Source: Dyella lutea
GTDB lineage: Bacteria; Pseudomonadota; Gammaproteobacteria; Xanthomonadales; Rhodanobacteraceae
Assembly: GCF_024158035.1 (NCBI RefSeq)
Contig: NZ_JAMZEK010000002.1
Location: 558,001 to 622,000 of the forward strand
DNA length: 64,000 nucleotides
Direction: 5' to 3'
Part shown: one piece after another, positions 30,540 to 38,886 of the stretch
Numbering within the stretch: position 1 is the first letter of the stretch
How the letters are laid out: each line of letters opens with the position of its first letter
Translations under genes and position numbers: made by a program
Notes under the pieces: model-generated
Database searches by the model: none
What the model saw: only the letters and a program-made list of their open reading frames with translations
Told to the model about the DNA's origin: nothing

Positions 30540-32624
30540 ATGAATTCAAAAGAACGCGCGACTGCCCGGGTGTTGAAAGTCGCGATCGCGCTTGCACTGG
30601 GTGCCGGGTTTACCGCCACGCAGCTGGCACAGGCGCAGAGTCCGGTCGGCCATGCCAACCCGGCGGGCGAGGGGCAGTTGTTCGTCGGCACCTGTTACCA
30701 GCCGATCGACCGCAGCCCGGCGCAGATCAGGCACGACATCGCGATCATGAAGCAGGCCGGCTTCACCATGGTGCGCATGGGCGATCTCTCCTGGGACTCG
30801 TTCGAGCCGCGCGAAGGCCAGTTCGAGTTCGCGTGGTTCGACGCGATCCTGACCCAGATGCACGCCGCCGGGATCAAGGTGATCCTCGACATTCCCGGCC
30901 TGCCGGCGCCGGTCTGGCTGCATCAGAAGTACCCGGGCGTCGATATCGTCAACCAGGACGGCGTGCGGCTCCATCCAGCCACCCGTTACTGGGACGACAT
31001 CAGCGACCCGGACTATCGGCGTCTGGTCCGGCAGCTCGCCGAGAAGATGCTCGCGCGCTATGCGCACAACCCGGCGGTGGTAGCGGTCGGCTACGACAAC
31101 GAGGTGGGCAGCTCGCCGATGTCCTACTCGGAAGGCGATCGTGCGCGCTTTGTCGCCTGGCTCAAACAGCGCTACGGGACGATCGCGGCGCTCAACAAGG
31201 CCTGGGCCACGCAGCGCTGGTCGCGCCGGATAAACGACTGGAGCCAGGTCGAGCTGCCCTATGGCGAGGGACCGGGGCCGAACGAACGCAACCTCGACCT
31301 GCATCGCTTCTGGTCCGACGTGACCATTGCCGATCTCAGCGACCTCGACGACGTGCGCAAGCACGTCGCGCCCGATCTGCCCGCCGTCTCCAACCTGTGG
31401 CCCGACGCGCCGGCCAAGGGCTTCGATTACCTGCGTTCATGGAACCGGTATTCGACCTACGGAGCCGAGGGCTTCTACCCCGATACCCGCGACCCGCTGG
31501 GTGCCGCGTTCGACGTCATGATGATCAAGGCCGGGCATCGCACGCCGGTCTGGTTCAACGAATTCACCGCCGGTGGCGGTGGCGACTACGGCGTGCCGGG
31601 CCGCTCGCGCATGTGGGCCTATTTCGGGCTGCTCCATTACGCCCAGACGTTCCTGGCCTGGACCTTCAACTCGCACATCGGCGGCGAGGAGCAATCGCTG
31701 TTCGGCCTGCTCGACCACGACGGCCGGCCCTCGTGGAAGGTCGGCGAGTTCGCCCGGATGGCCAAGGAGTTCAAGCAGCTGCAGACGATGGGCTTCCCGC
31801 GCCGGGGCCAGCCGCAGGTCGCGATCGAGGATTCATATGAGACGGCGTGGATCACCAACCCGCCGCCCGGGCCGAACACCATGAGGCAGTACTTCACCGA
31901 CAACTACAGCGACCAGCTCAAGGCCGCCTTCCAGCCCTTTTTCAAGGACAACATCGACGTGGCGGTGATCGACATCGCCCACGACCCGATCGACAACTAC
32001 AAACTCGTGTTGCTGCCGGCCACCTACGTGATGGACGAGCCGACGGCGAAGGCGATCCGGCAGTATGTCGCCCGGGGTGGCACCGTCGTCATGACCGGCT
32101 ATTCGGCCAAGGTCGACGAGACCGGAAAGTGGTTCGAAACGCCACTGCCGGGACGCCTGGCCGACGTCTTCGGGCTGCGCACCGATCCGTTCTATCGTTC
32201 GAAGCAGCCGATCACCCTCCGCTTCGAAGGAAAGGAACTGACCGGTTCCGCCGGCTACTACGAAGTGCTCGAGCCGAGCACGGCAAGCGTGCTGGCGAGC
32301 TTCGGAAACACCCCGCAAAAGAGCCCGGCGATCACCCTCAACCACTTTGGCAAGGGCGAGGCGATCTATCTCGCCACGGCATCGCAAGCGGCGTTCCTCG
32401 GTCCGCTGGTCCGCTCGCTCTATGCGAAGCTGGCGATCGAGCGCGGTCCCGTCACGCCCGATGGCGTCATCGCCCGTGTGGTCGACGATCGCACCGTGTA
32501 CGTCAACACCACCGACGTCCCGGTGACCGTCTCCTTCGATGGCCGCAAGCGCGATGTGCTGACCGACCGCGCCCACAACGGCACGCTGGACCTGCCGGGT
32601 TATGGCGTGGCGGTGCTTCAGTAG
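30540..32624 (+). CDS. Exported beta-galactosidase (GH42)
   Basis: The 694-residue enzyme has a Sec-type signal peptide (cleavage near LAQAQS) and the full GH42 architecture. The TIM barrel has the acid/base Glu in 'VGYDNEVGS' (about 188) and the nucleophile Glu in 'PVWFNEFTAGGGG' (about 341). The trimerisation domain ('VLLPATYVMDEPTAKAIRQY') and a small C-terminal beta domain follow. It should cleave terminal beta-galactose in the periplasm or outside. It is the second gene of the fucosidase operon. Confidence 0.94.
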   Translation: MNSKERATARVLKVAIALALGAGFTATQLAQAQSPVGHANPAGEGQLFVGTCYQPIDRSPAQIRHDIAIMKQAGFTMVRMGDLSWDSFEPREGQFEFAWFDAILTQMHAAGIKVILDIPGLPAPVWLHQKYPGVDIVNQDGVRLHPATRYWDDISDPDYRRLVRQLAEKMLARYAHNPAVVAVGYDNEVGSSPMSYSEGDRARFVAWLKQRYGTIAALNKAWATQRWSRRINDWSQVELPYGEGPGPNERNLDLHRFWSDVTIADLSDLDDVRKHVAPDLPAVSNLWPDAPAKGFDYLRSWNRYSTYGAEGFYPDTRDPLGAAFDVMMIKAGHRTPVWFNEFTAGGGGDYGVPGRSRMWAYFGLLHYAQTFLAWTFNSHIGGEEQSLFGLLDHDGRPSWKVGEFARMAKEFKQLQTMGFPRRGQPQVAIEDSYETAWITNPPPGPNTMRQYFTDNYSDQLKAAFQPFFKDNIDVAVIDIAHDPIDNYKLVLLPATYVMDEPTAKAIRQYVARGGTVVMTGYSAKVDETGKWFETPLPGRLADVFGLRTDPFYRSKQPITLRFEGKELTGSAGYYEVLEPSTASVLASFGNTPQKSPAITLNHFGKGEAIYLATASQAAFLGPLVRSLYAKLAIERGPVTPDGVIARVVDDRTVYVNTTDVPVTVSFDGRKRDVLTDRAHNGTLDLPGYGVAVLQ

Positions 32625-32651
32625 CAGGGGGACAAGCGCGCCACCGTCCCT

Positions 32652-32789
32652 GTTGCGCGACGCGCCCTCGGCTGTAATGAAGCGGGGGCGGATGCGTGGG
32701 TGCGGGTGGTCGGACGGGCCGTACCGCAGCGGGTCGGTGTCGAGGCATTTGCGCAGGCTTGGTCGCGTGGAACGCGCGGGTCGGAGTGA
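32652..32789 (+). pseudogene. Decayed C-terminal fragment related to the higA-coupled gene
   Basis: Reading in the frame that ends at TGA 32787-32789 gives 'ADAWVRVVGRAVPQRVGVEA' then 'FAQAWSRGT'. This matches 'ADGWVRVFGLSVPARKSLEV' and 'FAQGWVEAT' of the gene at 27142-27558, including the distance to the stop. No start codon or N-terminal half is visible. The rest of the 350-base gap 32625-32975 holds nothing else that I can support, apart from the GAGGAGGGA ribosome binding site of the next gene. Confidence 0.65.
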
Positions 32790-32975
32790 TCGCAGCGGCG
32801 GTCCCGCGGGCCGACCTTTACCCGAGGCCTGTGTCGTTAGTCCCATTGTCCGCACCTTCCCACGGGTCTAGGTTTCGCAGGAAGCACGCTCGATAGCTAA
32901 CGGTTGCTGCTGTGGCCGTGGACTGCGAAGGCGTGCTCTGCGATATCGCGCCAGTCGGACGAGGAGGGAGCAGCC

Positions 32976-33509
32976 ATGCAGGGACGTGTCATGCGAAGGG
33001 TGCTGGGGATGGCGCTGGTTGCCCTCTCGCTCGCCGGCTGCATGAGCGACGCGCGCCGTGAGATCGAGGCCGACCGCGTGAAGGCCCATGCCGAACCCCT
33101 GGATCTGAATGGCCCCAAGGGCGAGCCGGTGGCACACATCGGCACCGATGGAAGCCTGGTGCTCGGCGACGAGAAGGTCGCGCTCGATGCTACGCAGCAG
33201 GCGGCGACCCTGGCCTATCGTGACGCGGCCCTTGATGTCGTCGACGTGTCCATGATCGGTGCCGAGAAATACGTCCGGACCGCCGTGCCGCGGTTTCTGT
33301 TCGACTCCGTGTTGCACATGGGCACCGATGGCGGTGCGCGGAGCGTGGAGAAGGGCGCGAAAAAGATGGTCAGTTCGCCCCGGTTCTGCAACGCGCTGGA
33401 CGTCATGCGCCAGAAGCAGGACGCCATGGTGGCGCAGGTGCCCCGGCTACGCGCCTATACCCACGTGAAGACAGCGGACGTCGCGGACTGCCGCAGCGGG
33501 CGGCTCTAG
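32976..33509 (+). CDS. Putative lipoprotein, possibly DUF2884/YggN-like
   Basis: The 177-residue product has a lipoprotein signal ending in the lipobox 'LSLAGC' (Cys about 22). The mature part has 'HIGTDGSLVLGDEKVALDAT' and 'QQAATLAYRDAALDV', which resemble the DUF2884 (YggN) pattern, and two later cysteines. The function of that family is not known to me. GAGGAGGGA precedes ATG 32976. The gene appears to be a single transcription unit. Confidence 0.75.
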   Translation: MQGRVMRRVLGMALVALSLAGCMSDARREIEADRVKAHAEPLDLNGPKGEPVAHIGTDGSLVLGDEKVALDATQQAATLAYRDAALDVVDVSMIGAEKYVRTAVPRFLFDSVLHMGTDGGARSVEKGAKKMVSSPRFCNALDVMRQKQDAMVAQVPRLRAYTHVKTADVADCRSGRL

Positions 33510-33692
33510 CGGGTTTTTCGGCGCCCGGGTGAGCCGAGAAACGGTTGCGACCGGAGCGCGACGCGCAGGGGGATGTCGAATTCCGCCGACACCGCCCGTC
33601 GTCCCCTCGACAGGCGACGAGCCCGATGCGGAACGTCACCTGTCGATGACCGGTCCGTATCGCCGCCCGCCACCTATTCCGAGGAACACCCC

Positions 33693-34346
33693 ATGACCAT
33701 CACCATCACCGCCTTCGAACGCTCGCCCGACGGCGGCATGGGCCTGGCCCGCGATACGCGCGTGCGCTGGGCGCTGGAGGAAGCCGGCCTGCCCTACGAC
33801 GTGCGCTACGTGTCGTTCCAGGCGATGAAGGAGCCGGCGCATCTGCGGCTGCATCCGTTCGGCCAGATCCCGACCTACGAGGAGGGCGAGCTGGCGCTGT
33901 TCGAGACCGGGGCGATCGTCTTCCACATCGCCGACCGGCATGCGGGCCTGTTGCCGGAGGACGCCGACGCGCGGGCGCGCGCCGTCATGTGGATGTTCGC
34001 CGCGCTCAGCTCGATCGAGCCGTGCATCCTGGAGCTCGTCACCGCGCGGTTCCAGGAGGGCGACAAGCCGTGGACGCCGGAGCGCCTGCCGCTGGTGAAG
34101 GAGCGCATCCGCCAGCGCCTCTCCCTGCTCGCCACCCGCCTGGGCGACGCCGAGTGGCTGGACGGCGCGTTCAGCGCGGGTGACCTGATGATGGTCTCGG
34201 TGCTGCTGCGGACGCGGCCCTCCGGCCTCCTCGACGAGTTCCCCGGTCTCGCCGCCTACGTCGCGCGCGGGGAAGCGCGACCGGCCTACCAGCGCGCGTT
34301 TGCGGCCCAGCTGGAGGCCAATACCGGCAAGCGGCCGGGGGGCTGA
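33693..34346 (+). CDS. Glutathione S-transferase family protein
   Basis: The 217-residue protein has an N-terminal thioredoxin-like domain ('RVRWALEEAGLPYDVRYVSF', 'HPFGQIPTYEEGELALFETG' with the conserved cis-proline and 'ETGAI') and a helical C-terminal domain ('EWLDGAFSAGDLMMVSVLLR'). It should conjugate or bind glutathione, but the substrate is unknown. GAGGA lies nine bases before ATG 33693. It is monocistronic as far as can be seen. Confidence 0.92.
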   Translation: MTITITAFERSPDGGMGLARDTRVRWALEEAGLPYDVRYVSFQAMKEPAHLRLHPFGQIPTYEEGELALFETGAIVFHIADRHAGLLPEDADARARAVMWMFAALSSIEPCILELVTARFQEGDKPWTPERLPLVKERIRQRLSLLATRLGDAEWLDGAFSAGDLMMVSVLLRTRPSGLLDEFPGLAAYVARGEARPAYQRAFAAQLEANTGKRPGG

Positions 34347-34755
34347 TCCGATCGGGCAGGGCAGGCCGTCCCGGTGCAAGGTCGCAGGGTTCTTGCGGCG
34401 CACAGCCCGGGCTGGAGCGGGCGACTGACGGTGGCGTGGTGCATGGCGCTTGGGGTGACCGTTGGCGTGTCTCCCTGGCCATCTATCGCATTGGGGATGC
34501 GGAGTCGGAGTGGTGACCCATGGCGATGCTCGGTGCCGTCGCCGGCCTGTGTGTATGGGCCACGTTCTGTGCGGTGGCAGATGCTCCTCTCGGCAGCAGC
34601 CCGGGTCCGCCGCGCAACGAAGCGGATGACGCCACGATCGGTGACGAACGGCACTGTGTCCTTGCCGGACCCGTCGCGATGATGGTTCTGGCTCGAATGG
34701 TCCCGCAGGCGCCTGGGCCGTTTGCCGGACATTTCTGCGGCACCCCGGAGGGAGC
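34347..34755. other. Intergenic region, GST / membrane protein
   Basis: About 410 bases. Short open frames exist on both strands but their predicted products are low-complexity and lack good ribosome binding sites, so I call no gene. The 3' end has the GGAGGGAGC site for the next gene. Confidence 0.5.
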
Positions 34756-35307
34756 ATGGACGACCGACGATTCGCGCGCTTGCGCGTAGCCATGACGGCG
34801 GTTGTCGCCCTGGCCGAGTGGATTTTCCTCGCCTGGCAACATTTCCACGGAGGGGTGCCCAGTCACCATTTTCTCGATCGCGCCGATATGCCGGCCATCT
34901 CGAACGGCTGGGGCGGCCTCATGTTGCCGGGAATGACCTGGTTCCTGCTGGGGCGCACGCACCGGCGCGTGGTCGCGCAGGACGCAGCCGCGACGCGGCA
35001 TGCGCTGTTAGGTTTCGCTGGCGCCTTGTGTTTTGGCGTGTTGCTGTCGATCTTTTTCATGCGTGGCGACGACCGGATCACCGGCGTGATGTTCGAATCG
35101 CTGTTCCTGGTTGCGCTGGTGCTGCCGATCCACCGCGCGGAGTGCCTGCTCGGTTTCGTGCTCGGCATGGCCTACGTGTTCGGCGGGGTGCTGCCGAGCA
35201 TCGTCGGCTCGGTGCTGGCGCTGATCGCGCTGGTGATCCACCGCTACATCCGCACAGGCCTGCTGTTTCTCGGGCGCATGCTGGCCGGAAGGATGCGCCG
35301 GGCCTGA
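34756..35307 (+). CDS. Hypothetical integral membrane protein
   Basis: The 183-residue protein has about five hydrophobic segments, including 'AMTAVVALAEWIFLAW', 'LLGFAGALCFGVLLSIFF' and 'LPSIVGSVLALIALVIH', and a basic C-terminus. Histidines in the first loop ('HFHGGVPSHHFLD') are notable. I do not recognise a family. A strong ribosome binding site supports translation. It may form part of a small unit with the AraC gene downstream, although 127 bases separate them. Confidence 0.75.
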   Translation: MDDRRFARLRVAMTAVVALAEWIFLAWQHFHGGVPSHHFLDRADMPAISNGWGGLMLPGMTWFLLGRTHRRVVAQDAAATRHALLGFAGALCFGVLLSIFFMRGDDRITGVMFESLFLVALVLPIHRAECLLGFVLGMAYVFGGVLPSIVGSVLALIALVIHRYIRTGLLFLGRMLAGRMRRA

Positions 35308-35434
35308 CGCATACGCGCGTAACGGAGCGGATCGGAGCCCGCCCCTGAAAGCTGCCTGGCGACCGCATGCGGAGCGTGTCCAGGGCGTCCCTCAGGCAAG
35401 CCTCTCTCGTCACCCGCAGCACCATAATCGCAGC

Positions 35435-36277
35435 ATGTCCTCGGAGCATCCCGATTTCCAGGTCCAGACGCTGCTCAGCACGCCGATGGTCGAGCTGCGC
35501 GACGTGGTCTGCGCGGGGAGCTGCCGGCACAAGAGCGCGGTCGAACGCGCCAGCCGTACGCATCTGGTGTTTCCCTACCGCGGCACCTACGTGCGCCATG
35601 TCGACGCGGACGACGCGGTGGCGGACGCCAGCCAGGTGCTGTTCTTCAACGCCGGCGAGGATTACCGGATCAGCCACCCGAACCCGGGCGGCGATGCCAG
35701 CCTGTCGATGACGCTGGACGAGGTGCTGCTGCGCGAGATCGCCCCGGCCGAGCTGCTGGCGCCAGGTGAGCCGCTGCGCTTTCGGCAGACGCGCTTGCGC
35801 ATCGACCCGCGCGCGCAGGTGCTGGTGGCCTTGCTGCGCCACTCGCTGCGCGAGGGCGTGGCCGAGCCGATGGAAGGCGAGAGCCTCGCGTTGACGCTCG
35901 CGCATCGTGCGCTGGCACCGCGCACGACCCACGTGGCCGGCGCCAGCCAGGCGCGTCAGCGGCTGGTCGATCGCGCCAAGCTGGTGCTGGTACGCGACCT
36001 GGCGCGGCGCTGGACGCTGGCCGAGGTGGCGGCGGAGGTTGGCGTTTCGGCGGTCTATCTCACCCAGAGCTTCCACCAGGTGGAGGGTGTGCCGCTGTAC
36101 CGCTACCAGCTGCGGCTGCGGCTGGCGCGCGCGCTGGATCTGCTGCGCGACTACGAGGATCTGGCTGCGCTGGGCATGGAGCTGGGCTTCTCCAGCCACA
36201 GCCACTTCACCGCGGCGTTCCAGAAAATGTACGGGCGCACGCCCAGTGAGTTCCGGCAGATCGCGCTGCGGCGCTGA
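35435..36277 (+). CDS. AraC-family transcriptional regulator
   Basis: The 280-residue protein has a cupin-like sensing domain ('THLVFPYRGTYVRHV', 'LFFNAGEDYRISHPNPGGDA') and a C-terminal AraC domain with two helix-turn-helix motifs ('WTLAEVAAEVGVSAVYLTQS' and 'ALGMELGFSSHSHFTAAFQK'). It ends with the typical 'YGRTPSEFRQIAL'. The target is unknown; candidates are the small zinc-ribbon protein and the PEP-mutase-like enzyme immediately downstream. Confidence 0.93.
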   Translation: MSSEHPDFQVQTLLSTPMVELRDVVCAGSCRHKSAVERASRTHLVFPYRGTYVRHVDADDAVADASQVLFFNAGEDYRISHPNPGGDASLSMTLDEVLLREIAPAELLAPGEPLRFRQTRLRIDPRAQVLVALLRHSLREGVAEPMEGESLALTLAHRALAPRTTHVAGASQARQRLVDRAKLVLVRDLARRWTLAEVAAEVGVSAVYLTQSFHQVEGVPLYRYQLRLRLARALDLLRDYEDLAALGMELGFSSHSHFTAAFQKMYGRTPSEFRQIALRR

Positions 36278-36421
36278 TCGCTAAAGTTTTCGATAGCTGC
36301 CGGAAGTCGCACGGGGGTCTACTGTCTCCACCCCGCGCGGGGTCGATCACCTTCCTGCCCGGCCCCCATGAGCGGGGCGGCGCTGGAAGGTCTCTCTTCC
36401 CGTTTTGCAAGGAGAACCGAC

Positions 36422-36577
36422 ATGAGCAAGCGAACCTGTGCTGCCTGCGATTACGAACTGGACGACACCGCCATCCAGGTGCGGATCGGCGGGGCGGTCG
36501 TCGAGGTGTGCTGCGACGAGTGTGCGACGAAGCTGAAGGAGGCCTACGCCTCCGCGCAGGCTGCGCAGCAAGCCTGA
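36422..36577 (+). CDS. Small zinc-ribbon-like protein
   Basis: This 51-residue protein begins MSKRTCAACDYELDDTAIQV and has two CxxC-like pairs (Cys 6 and 9, Cys 32, 33 and 36 in 'VEVCCDECATKLKEAY'), which would make a small metal-binding (TRASH or zinc-ribbon) fold. AAGGAG sits at good distance before the ATG. A short, exposed metal site suggests a metal sensor or chaperone role, but the function is unknown. It lies between an AraC regulator and a lyase gene. Confidence 0.8.
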   Translation: MSKRTCAACDYELDDTAIQVRIGGAVVEVCCDECATKLKEAYASAQAAQQA

Positions 36578-36657
36578 GCCGATGGTGGCCGCGACGGCGG
36601 CACCGTGTGTCGCCGTCCTTTCCGAATACTTTTCTGGATAACCCGCTGGAGTTGGAT

Positions 36658-37425
36658 GTGACCACACAGAACGACAAGGCCCGGCTGTTCCATGCCCTGC
36701 ATGTGCGCGGCCAGCCGCTGGTGCTGTTCAACGCCTGGGATGCAGGCAGCGCGCGCGCCGTGGCCGAGGCCGGTGCCGGCGCGGTCGCCACCGGCAGCTG
36801 GTCGGTGGCCGCCGCCAACGGTTTCGCGGATGGCGAGCAGATGCCGTTTCCGTTCGCACTGGACAACCTGCGCCGCATCGTTGCCGCGGTCACCCAGCCG
36901 GTGACCATCGACCTGGAAAGCGGCTATGGCGAGACGCCGGCGCATGTCGCCGCCACCGTGGCCGCCGCGCTCGAGGCCGGCGCCGTCGGTTGCAACCTGG
37001 AGGACAGCTTTCCGGCCGACGGCAGCCTGCGCGACGCGGCCGACCAGGCCGTGCGTCTGTCCGCCGCGCGCCAGGCGGCGGACCAGGCCGGCACGCCGTT
37101 GTTCATCAACGCGCGTACCGACGTGTTTTTCCAGAGGCCGGCCGAAGCGCACGACATGGGCATGGTGGAAGAGGCGCTGCGGCGCGCCCGCCTCTATGCC
37201 GACGCCGGGGCCAGCGGCCTGTTCGTGCCCGGGGTGATCGCCGAGCCCCTGATCGCGCGCCTGGCCGACGCCTCGCCGCTGCCGCTCAACATCATGGTGT
37301 TGCCCGGCGTGCCCGGCCGCGCGCGCCTGGCCGAGCTCGGCGTGGCCCGCATCAGCCACGGCCCCGGCCCTTATCGCGGTGCCATGCAGTGGCTGACGGA
37401 AGCGGCTCGGGCTGCGATGGGCTGA
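36658..37425 (+). CDS. Isocitrate lyase / PEP mutase superfamily protein
   Basis: The 255-residue protein belongs to the PEP mutase/isocitrate lyase superfamily. It shows 'LFNAWDAGSARAVAEAGAGA', the magnesium-binding 'IDLESGYGE', 'GCNLEDSF' and 'FINARTDVFF'. The KKCGH catalytic loop of isocitrate lyase is absent, so a small lyase or mutase activity such as oxaloacetate hydrolase, methylisocitrate lyase-like or C-C lyase is more likely. The start is GTG 36658 with GGAG seven bases upstream; no suitable ATG exists. Confidence 0.9.
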   Translation: MTTQNDKARLFHALHVRGQPLVLFNAWDAGSARAVAEAGAGAVATGSWSVAAANGFADGEQMPFPFALDNLRRIVAAVTQPVTIDLESGYGETPAHVAATVAAALEAGAVGCNLEDSFPADGSLRDAADQAVRLSAARQAADQAGTPLFINARTDVFFQRPAEAHDMGMVEEALRRARLYADAGASGLFVPGVIAEPLIARLADASPLPLNIMVLPGVPGRARLAELGVARISHGPGPYRGAMQWLTEAARAAMG

Positions 37426-37599
37426 GCGGAGCGACTCGGGCCTGCCGATTGACGACCGAAGGCCTTCACCGGAGTGCGCCGGCGGTGGCATGGATGGGCT
37501 GGAGTGGTCAGTGGCCAGGTCGCTGTCATGGAAGACGGCCGGGGGCTGGGCAGAAACCGGGGTGAAGCGCGAGGGTCAGGTTCACCTGCAAGGCAACTG

Positions 37600-37800
37600 T
37601 CAGAGCAAACCTTTCCAGGAACTCGCTGTGGGTTCCCTCGCGGGCCACACGGGGCACAACGCCTCCACCGCTTCCATCAGCTCGACCCAGTCGGACAGAT
37701 CGTCTTTTGCCGGCGGCGAAACCGACACGACGTAGCCCCCGACCAGCGGCTCGGCCACCCGATCAGGAGGATTCGTCGGCAATTTGGGCGAGGAGCTCAT
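37600..37800 (-). CDS. Small acidic protein overlapping the nucleotidyltransferase
   Basis: The 66-residue product (MSSSPKLPTNPPDRVAEPLV) has a conserved-looking C-terminal part 'DLSDWVELMEAVEALCPVWP'. It begins 38 bases inside the 3' end of the nucleotidyltransferase gene in another frame, which points to tight translational coupling. I do not know its function; the pairing resembles nucleotidyltransferase toxin/antitoxin or MNT/HEPN-like couples, but this small protein is neither a typical HEPN nor AbiEi protein. The 174 bases beyond it hold nothing recognisable. Confidence 0.6.
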   Translation of the reverse strand: MSSSPKLPTNPPDRVAEPLVGGYVVSVSPPAKDDLSDWVELMEAVEALCPVWPAREPTASSWKGLL

Positions 37801-38302
37801 CGAGCCATTCCGTGCGATCGAACAAGGCGAAGTATTCGCGGACTTCGGCCATGTTGAGCTTCCCGCGCTGGGCCCGCAACAGCGCCCGGATGTCGTCGAG
37901 GTCGCGGGTGCGGGACGGGTTGTTGACCAGCGCCTGGAGCTTGAATCCGATCAGGCCTTCGGCACTGATCACGCGTAGCGATCCCAAGGCCGTGGAACGC
38001 TCCGCTGCGTCGGCAAGCAAACGCCGTGCGATAGGGCGATGCGCGTACAGCAAGTCCAGACCCTCATCGCCGCGCAGATAGTTGGCGGCATCCTCGCTGC
38101 GATGCACGCAGCGATAGCCCAGGTCGAGCAGGATGCCGTGCAGCCGGTCTGCGTCGTCCGCATCGGCGAGGAAGTCCACGTCCCGGGTAGCGCGCACGAC
38201 CTGATGAGCCGCCAGCGCCAGTCCGCCGATCAGTGCAGGCGTCGTCCTGCAGCCGGTGAATGCGGTAAGGGCTTGTTTGATCTGATCGACAAGGCGCGAC
38301 AT
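37763..38302 (-). CDS. AbiEii/MNT-like nucleotidyltransferase
   Basis: The 179-residue protein has the minimal nucleotidyltransferase core: 'PALIGGLALAAH' with the GG at 26-27 and 'RATRDVDFLAD' with the metal-binding Asp pair at 41 and 43. It also has the later 'DLLYAHRPIARRLL' and 'GLIGFKLQALVNNPSRTRDL' with the basic/helical segment of the AbiEii/DUF6036 type. Relatives act as toxins in phage defence or as housekeeping transferases. It overlaps a small downstream gene by 38 bases. Confidence 0.85.
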   Translation of the reverse strand: MSRLVDQIKQALTAFTGCRTTPALIGGLALAAHQVVRATRDVDFLADADDADRLHGILLDLGYRCVHRSEDAANYLRGDEGLDLLYAHRPIARRLLADAAERSTALGSLRVISAEGLIGFKLQALVNNPSRTRDLDDIRALLRAQRGKLNMAEVREYFALFDRTEWLDELLAQIADESS

Positions 38303-38439
38303 GCGCTACATGTTCCGCCAAAAGCCGGGTCGAAGGATACTTTCCAGTTGGCGGTGTCTGGCAGCGAGGGACTTGGCGGGAGGCGCCGCGATCGCATCCA
38401 TGGCGTCCGGACGGTAGGGAGCAGGAAGTCGTCGCGCGA

Positions 38440-38886
38440 TCAGCTCAGCTTCCGCCGCAACCACTCCGCTCCCTGCGATGCCCCAAGACACGCCAGCAGC
38501 GCCAGCACCCACGGATTGCCGGCGACCGACCACGCGGCTGGATCGGCCTGGAACCAGCTGCCGCCCTGCAGCACGGCGACGACAAGGCCGGCGATGACGA
38601 GGGCGGCAAGCAGCAGGCGGGTGAGCTGTTTCTCCAAGCCGGTTTCCGGGGCGGTGGCGGCGGTGGGTACGGGGCCGGCCCCGGCGGCGAGCCGTTCGGC
38701 GAAGTCGATGGGCAGGCCGATCGCATCGTCGGCGCGAGCGGCGGCGTCGATGCGCCGATAGGCGGCTTCGCGGGCATCGGCTGGTGCGCGGCCCTCGCGT
38801 GCGGCCTGCAGTGCCGCTTCCTGTGCCTGCCACTCGCGGGCGGCGGCAGGCTGTTCGAAGAAATCGATGTCGCGATGCTTGCTCAT
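38440..38886 (-). CDS. Putative anti-sigma / membrane partner of ECF sigma factor
   Basis: The 148-residue product has a soluble, charged N-terminal half ('EWQAQEAALQAAREGRAPAD') and two hydrophobic segments at about 93-111 ('LLLAALVIAGLVVAVLQGG') and 122-137. It overlaps the ECF sigma gene by four bases, the usual position of an anti-sigma factor, but no zinc-binding HxxxCxxC motif is seen. The assignment rests on context. The 137 bases between its stop and the divergent nucleotidyltransferase start hold no gene. Confidence 0.7.
   Translation of the reverse strand: MSKHRDIDFFEQPAAAREWQAQEAALQAAREGRAPADAREAAYRRIDAAARADDAIGLPIDFAERLAAGAGPVPTAATAPETGLEKQLTRLLLAALVIAGLVVAVLQGGSWFQADPAAWSVAGNPWVLALLACLGASQGAEWLRRKLS

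Noticed and set aside
34520-34789. Short plus-strand frame between the GST and the membrane protein
   Set aside because: Poor ribosome binding site, no recognisable features and overlap with the well-supported start at 34756.
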